This document shows positions 5,858-9,941 of a DNA stretch of 9,941 nt, piece after piece. Origin of the DNA: Desulfobacterales bacterium. GTDB taxonomy: Bacteria > Desulfobacterota > DSM-4660 > Desulfatiglandales > JALVZP01. Numbering within the stretch: the stretch's first letter is position 1; each line of letters starts with the position of its first letter. The stretch covers positions 1-9,941 of the forward strand of contig JAMOPX010000164.1 in the NCBI GenBank assembly GCA_027064285.1, written 5' to 3'. The notes under the pieces were generated by a model. The model ran no database searches and was not told where the DNA came from. It worked only from the letters and a program-made list of their open reading frames with translations. A program made the translations under genes and the position numbers.

Positions 5858-6777
5858 TTCACCAACCAGTATTACTTAAAGAAGTACTGAAATTTCTTAT
5901 AACAGACGCAGAAGGAATCTATGTGGATGGAACTGTGGGCAGTGGTGGTCACTCAGAGGCAATTGCTGAGATTGTTTGCCAGAAAGGTGGAAGACTTATA
6001 TGTATTGATCAGGATCCAGATGCTGTCTCTTTTTCCAAAAAAAGGTTTGTTTCCAAAGAAGGGGTCAAGGTTATAAAGGCAAATTACAAGGATATGGATA
6101 TTGTCTTAGAAAATGAAGGAATAGAAAAAGTAGACGGAATCTTACTGGATCTGGGGATGTCTTCTATGCAACTTGAAGATTCAGGAAGGGGGTTTAGCTT
6201 CTTAAGAGATGAGCCCTTAGATATGAGAATGGATCCGGAACAGCCTGTTAAGGCAAAGGATTTGGTAAATAATCTTTCTGAGTTTGAACTTTCCAAGATA
6301 ATCAAAGAGTATGGTGAAGAAAGAAAGGCTCGCTTAATAGCCAAGGCAATAATAAGAGAAAGAAAAAAAGAGCCGATTGAAAGTTCCCTAAGACTGGCAA
6401 ATATAGTCTCTTCAGCTATTCAAGACAAACAAAGGAGAAGACATCCTGCTACAAAGACCTTTCAAGCGCTGAGAATAGCAGTAAACAGAGAGCTGGAAAA
6501 TCTCAAGATTTTCTTAGAAAATGTTCCTGATCTGTTGAAGAAAGGGGGAAGACTTGTAATCATATCCTATCATTCCTTAGAAGACAGACTTGTTAAGAAC
6601 TACATAAAAAAATGGGAAAATCCATGTACCTGTCCTCCTGATCTGCCGTACTGCCTGTGTGGAAAAAAGCCTCTGATGAAGAGAATTATTAAAAAAGGGA
6701 TAAAGCCAAGCGAATCAGAGATACAGAGAAATCCACGAGCCAGAAGCGCTATATTACGAGTGGCAGAAAGGTTATGA
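5854..6777 (+). CDS. rsmH: 16S rRNA (cytosine-1402-N4)-methyltransferase RsmH
   Basis: RsmH (MraW) transfers a methyl group from S-adenosylmethionine to N4 of C1402 in 16S rRNA, at the ribosomal P site. The 307 residues match the family length. Visible signatures are HQPVLLKEV at the N-terminus, the SAM-binding loop VDGTVGSGGHSEAI (24-37), IDQDPDA (51-57), LLDLGMSS (97-104), GRGFSF (111-116), LDMRMD (122-127), HPATKTFQALRI (197-208), SYHSLEDR (238-245) and the C-terminal NPRARSAILR (293-302). The CTCPP...CLCG pair of cysteine motifs (258-269), often seen in the family, is present. The start ATG lies inside ATGA shared with the radC stop, and no strong Shine-Dalgarno precedes it, so translation is probably coupled. 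In most dcw clusters mraZ precedes this gene; here it is radC. Confidence 0.97.
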   Translation: MIHQPVLLKEVLKFLITDAEGIYVDGTVGSGGHSEAIAEIVCQKGGRLICIDQDPDAVSFSKKRFVSKEGVKVIKANYKDMDIVLENEGIEKVDGILLDLGMSSMQLEDSGRGFSFLRDEPLDMRMDPEQPVKAKDLVNNLSEFELSKIIKEYGEERKARLIAKAIIRERKKEPIESSLRLANIVSSAIQDKQRRRHPATKTFQALRIAVNRELENLKIFLENVPDLLKKGGRLVIISYHSLEDRLVKNYIKKWENPCTCPPDLPYCLCGKKPLMKRIIKKGIKPSESEIQRNPRARSAILRVAERL

Positions 6778-7115
6778 AGAAAAACAATATAAGTATTAAA
6801 AGAAATATATTTATAAAATCCAAGCCCAGGGTAAGAAAAAGCTCATTTTTGTGGAAGTATAAATTTCATGTATTTGCTGCTGTTATTCTACTTGCCATTG
6901 CTGGATTAGTATATCTTTATTTAAGCAACAAACAAATTCAGCTTAAGTATAGGATAAGTAAATTAAAACAAGAAGAGTTCAGACTTCAGGAACTGAACAG
7001 AAAACTTAGGCTTGAGATCTCTGTATTAAAATCTCCACAGAGGCTTGAAAAGATAGCAAAAAAAAGATTTGGGCTAAAACATCCAAATCCTGAGCAGATC
7101 ATAAGATTAAGATGA
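6774..7115 (+). CDS. ftsL: Cell division protein FtsL
   Basis: FtsL is a small bitopic membrane protein that joins FtsB and FtsQ in the divisome and helps activate the FtsWI septal synthase. The 113 residues show a basic cytoplasmic tail (1-30), one membrane segment (about 31-50, FHVFAAVILLAIAGLVYLYL), a predicted coiled coil (about 52-86, QIQLKYRISKLKQEEFRLQ region), and the family-like ending SPQRLEKIAKKRFGLKHPNPEQI (written as SPQRLEKIAKK then FGLKHPNPEQI, 87-109). FtsL diverges fast in sequence, so the call rests on topology, the closing motif and position between rsmH and ftsI. It starts within the ATGA shared with the rsmH stop; GAAAGG lies just two bases before the ATG, which is close for a ribosome site. 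Its stop overlaps the ftsI start the same way. Confidence 0.92.
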   Translation: MKKNNISIKRNIFIKSKPRVRKSSFLWKYKFHVFAAVILLAIAGLVYLYLSNKQIQLKYRISKLKQEEFRLQELNRKLRLEISVLKSPQRLEKIAKKRFGLKHPNPEQIIRLR

Positions 7116-9046
7116 AGCTGTTTAACAAGGATATCATAAAGTACAAGATGTATTTAGTAATGGCGATATTTTTAGCCGCCTTTTTAAGTGTAATTCTTAG
7201 GGCTTATCAGCTTCAGGTAGTGGATTCTGAATATCTCAGAAAGAAAGCACAGAGAGACTATGCAAAGATAAAGGTGCTTTTATCTAAAAGAGGCACAATA
7301 TTTGACAAAAACGGCAAACCCTTAGCCATAAGTGTGGATGCAAGCTCTATATATGCAAGACCAGCCTTAATTAAAGACAAGAAAAAAACAGCTCATATAT
7401 TGGCAAAGATTACCAAACAGAACTGGGCATCCATTTATAAAAGACTTTGTAAAAAGAGCCCATTTGTCTGGATTAAAAGGAAAGTCCCTGAGGAATGGGC
7501 AAGGAAAGTTCTTGAAAAGAGAATAGAAGGAGTAGGGGTCATAAAGGATATAAGAAGGTATTATCCTGCAAGAGAGCTTGCTGCCCATGTATTGGGATTT
7601 GTTGGTGTTGATAATCATGGCTTGGAGGGAATAGAAAGAAAATATGATAATATACTTTCTGGGCCAGAGATAAAACTCATTGAAGTAAAGGATGCTCTCA
7701 GAAGACCTATACTAATAAAAAAGCTTTCCAATGGATGCCCAAAAGATATTTTTCTCACCATAGATAGAGAGATCCAATTCAAAGTGCAAGAAGTGTTAAG
7801 AAAGGCTGTTAGAAAGAACAGGGCAAGATCTGGCCAATGCATAGTTATGAACCCATATACTGGTGAGATATTGGCAATGGCTGTGATACCTGAGTTTAAT
7901 CCAAATATGTTTAATAGATATGGTCCATATTTCTGGAGAAACAGAACAGTTACTGATTGCTATGAGCCTGGTTCTGTGATAAAGCCATTTCTTGTGGCAT
8001 CAGCTATAGAAGAAGGAGTAGTCAGCCCAAGGACAACTTTTTTTTGTGAAAATGGCGCCTATAAGATAGGACCCCATATAATACATGATACTCACAAGCA
8101 CAAAAGACTTTCTGTATCAGAGATAATAATGGTCTCCAGCAATATTGGTGCAATAAAGATAGGAGAAAAACTTGGGTATCATACATTTTGCAGATATTTG
8201 AGAAAATTTGGTTTTGGCCAGAAAACTGGTATAGATCTTTTGGGAGAGAGAACAGGATGGATAAGAGAGGTGAGTGATAACAGGCCTGTTGACCAGGCAA
8301 CCTTGTTTTTTGGACAAGGTATAAGCATAACCTCTATTCAGCTTGCAACTGCTATGTGTGCCATTGCAAATGGTGGCTTTCTTTTAAGACCTTATGTGGT
8401 AAAGGAGATAAGGGATAAAAACGGAAATATAATAAAAAAGACATCTCGAAAGGTGAGAACAAGGGTGATCTCTGAGAAGACCTCGCAGAAGTTAAAAAAG
8501 ATAATGAGTCTTGTGGTAAGCAAAAGTGGTACTGCACCGCAGGCAAGTATAGAGGGATTTGAAGTAGCAGGAAAAACAGGCACAGCCCAGAAAATAAATC
8601 CCAGAACAGGTAGATATTCTAATAGAAAATATGTCGCTACATTTGTGGGATTTGTCCCTGTGTCTAAGCCAAAGATTTTGGTGCTTGTCATGATAGATGA
8701 GCCAAAAAAGTCTTATTATGCAGGGATTGTGGCAGCACCTGTATTTAGAGAGATTGCTAAGTGGACACTTGTTTATTTAGGTATAACACCAAAAAATAAG
8801 CAACGACCTTTAGTCATTGTTAAGAATGAGGAGCAAAATAAAACAGAGAGAAAAGTAATTATAAGAGATGGGATTATTCCAGATTTTTCAGGCATGAGCA
8901 TGAGAGATGTTGTAAGAATTGCTTCTCGTTACAGTATAAGACTTATTATTAAAGGACATGGCTATGCCTTTAAGCAATATCCAAGGGCTGGCACCCCTTT
9001 GGAAAGAATAGCAAGACTAACCGTATTTTTTAAACCTATTCCTTAA
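7112..9046 (+). CDS. ftsI: Septal peptidoglycan transpeptidase FtsI (PBP3-type) with PASTA domain
   Basis: A class B penicillin-binding protein that crosslinks septal peptidoglycan, anchored in the inner membrane with its catalytic part outside. The 644 residues show a short cytoplasmic start, one membrane segment (about 13-29), the dimerisation/pedestal region with RGTIFDKNGKPLA (60-72), and a transpeptidase domain with Ser288-Val-Ile-Lys291 (SxxK, nucleophile Ser288), Ser342-Ser-Asn344 (SxN) and Lys488-Thr-Gly490 (KTG). A single PASTA domain follows (about 587-640, IIPDFSGMSMRDVVRIA onward). Identity as FtsI rather than an elongation PBP2 rests on the location after ftsL. The PASTA tail is usual in Gram-positive PBPs and in several delta-proteobacterial-type lineages, absent from enterobacterial FtsI. 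The start overlaps the ftsL stop as ATGA; no clear Shine-Dalgarno is seen. It would be a beta-lactam target. Confidence 0.96.
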   Translation: MKLFNKDIIKYKMYLVMAIFLAAFLSVILRAYQLQVVDSEYLRKKAQRDYAKIKVLLSKRGTIFDKNGKPLAISVDASSIYARPALIKDKKKTAHILAKITKQNWASIYKRLCKKSPFVWIKRKVPEEWARKVLEKRIEGVGVIKDIRRYYPARELAAHVLGFVGVDNHGLEGIERKYDNILSGPEIKLIEVKDALRRPILIKKLSNGCPKDIFLTIDREIQFKVQEVLRKAVRKNRARSGQCIVMNPYTGEILAMAVIPEFNPNMFNRYGPYFWRNRTVTDCYEPGSVIKPFLVASAIEEGVVSPRTTFFCENGAYKIGPHIIHDTHKHKRLSVSEIIMVSSNIGAIKIGEKLGYHTFCRYLRKFGFGQKTGIDLLGERTGWIREVSDNRPVDQATLFFGQGISITSIQLATAMCAIANGGFLLRPYVVKEIRDKNGNIIKKTSRKVRTRVISEKTSQKLKKIMSLVVSKSGTAPQASIEGFEVAGKTGTAQKINPRTGRYSNRKYVATFVGFVPVSKPKILVLVMIDEPKKSYYAGIVAAPVFREIAKWTLVYLGITPKNKQRPLVIVKNEEQNKTERKVIIRDGIIPDFSGMSMRDVVRIASRYSIRLIIKGHGYAFKQYPRAGTPLERIARLTVFFKPIP

Positions 9047-9057
9047 ATCCTTAAATT

Positions 9058-9941
9058 ATGAGGATAAAAGACCTGATTCATGGATTAGAAATATTAGAGA
9101 TTTGCGGGGATCTTGAAAAAGAGGTCAGAGGTATATCCTATGACTCCAGAAGGCTTAAAGCAGGAGAGCTTTTTGTTGCGCTTAAAGGCAGTTATTTAGA
9201 TGGACACAATTTTATAAAAGATGCCTTAACAAAAGGGGCATCTGCTTTAGTGTTGGAGTATATACCAGATATAAACTTGGCTGTTCCTATAATAAAGGTA
9301 AAAAACAGCAGAAAAGCACTTTCACAGCTGGCTATAAACTTTTTTAATCCCTGCTTTGAAAAGATGAATATAATCGGGATTACAGGCACAAATGGAAAGA
9401 CCACCACAAGCTACCTCATAGAGTCTATATTGAAAAGTGCCCACAAGGAGGTTGGGGTCATAGGAACTGTAAGTTATCGATTCTGTGGAAAAGAGTTTAG
9501 AGCAAATGTTACTACTCCTGAGTCCTTAGAACTTATGCAGATGCTCAGAGAGATGTCAGAGAATGGAGTAGATTATGTGGTTATGGAGGTATCTTCTCAC
9601 AGTCTTGCTCAGGGAAGAGTAAATGGTTGCCCATTCAGGATAGCTGTTTTTACAAACATAACAAGAGATCATCTGGACTATCACGGCTCTATTCAGGAAT
9701 ATTTTAATGCAAAGAAAAGGCTTTTTTTAGAATACAGTCCGGATTTTTGCGTAATAAACTCTGATGACCCTTTTGGAAAAATCTTAATAAGTGAAATAAA
9801 AAACAGCAGTGTTCTAAGTTATGGTTTAGAAAGCGGAGATGTATGTGCCAAAAATATCCAGATAGACAAGAGCGGGATTAAGGCTGAACTTTTATTGCCC
9901 AATAATAAAAGCTTGATAATTCATTCTCCACTTCTGGGGAG
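9058..9941 (+). CDS. murE: UDP-MurNAc-tripeptide ligase MurE, N-terminal part (cut by window end)
   Basis: MurE adds the third residue (meso-diaminopimelate or lysine) to UDP-MurNAc-L-Ala-D-Glu in the cytoplasm, using ATP. The 294 visible residues cover the uridine-binding N-terminal domain (1-100, with VRGISYDSRRLKAGELFVAL at 23-42) and much of the central ATPase domain. The latter shows P-loop GITGTNGKTTT (107-117), substrate loop TTPESLEL (152-159), MEVSSHSL (176-183), FTNITRDHLDYHG (198-210) and YFNAKKRLF (215-223), where one lysine should be carbamylated. The motif that tells diaminopimelate from lysine specificity (DNPR versus others) is beyond the end. The start is fixed by an in-frame TAA at 9052-9054. 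The gap after ftsI is 11 bases and holds no Shine-Dalgarno sequence, unlike the overlapping junctions upstream. Confidence 0.95.
   Translation, partial: MRIKDLIHGLEILEICGDLEKEVRGISYDSRRLKAGELFVALKGSYLDGHNFIKDALTKGASALVLEYIPDINLAVPIIKVKNSRKALSQLAINFFNPCFEKMNIIGITGTNGKTTTSYLIESILKSAHKEVGVIGTVSYRFCGKEFRANVTTPESLELMQMLREMSENGVDYVVMEVSSHSLAQGRVNGCPFRIAVFTNITRDHLDYHGSIQEYFNAKKRLFLEYSPDFCVINSDDPFGKILISEIKNSSVLSYGLESGDVCAKNIQIDKSGIKAELLLPNNKSLIIHSPLLG

Noticed and set aside
8022..8691. Several minus-strand frames inside ftsI
   Set aside because: They lie opposite the transpeptidase domain with its intact SxN and KTG motifs and show no domain or ribosome site.

Overview
The window is AT-rich bacterial chromosome with heavy use of AGA and ATA codons. 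It carries one long, tightly packed forward operon that enters the division and cell-wall (dcw) cluster. The gene order rsmH-ftsL-ftsI-murE, the HPK4-type (HDFNN) multi-PAS hybrid kinase and an FtsI with a C-terminal PASTA domain suggest an envelope-building bacterium of the Desulfobacterota/Nitrospirota kind. That is an inference from style, and the sequence alone does not fix the taxon.

Layout. Positions 1-393 (minus strand) hold two short genes in tandem: a 70-residue protein with four cysteines arranged like a small zinc-binding fold, then an unrecognised gene cut by the window edge. Positions 394-904 are a roughly 510-base AT-rich divergent intergenic region. It holds an imperfect GC-rich inverted repeat (469-553), an AT-only palindrome (491-510), and a good sigma70-type promoter (661-689) whose -10 is overlapped by a 9+9 base palindrome (689-710). 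After that comes a segment (about 697-849) closed by a perfect 13-base inverted repeat and ending in T6, which could be a structured leader RNA, a small RNA or a MITE-like element.

Positions 905-9941 (plus strand) hold a soluble PAS-PAS-PAS-HisKA-HATPase-REC kinase, uvrC, radC, rsmH (mraW), ftsL, ftsI and the first part of murE. Almost all junctions overlap (ATGA at radC/rsmH, rsmH/ftsL and ftsL/ftsI; 11 bases at uvrC/radC), so the proteins are probably translationally coupled and made from one or a few long transcripts.

How the genes work together. UvrC makes the dual incisions of nucleotide excision repair. RadC is a JAMM-family protein of uncertain role. RsmH methylates 16S rRNA at C1402. 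FtsL and FtsI belong to the septal peptidoglycan machine, and MurE adds the third amino acid of the peptidoglycan stem peptide. The sensor kinase at the head shares the transcript direction and may share its promoter. There is no mraZ directly before rsmH; repair genes occupy that place. The least explained parts are the structured intergenic region and the N-terminal extension of RadC, which has a TubC-docking-like pattern.
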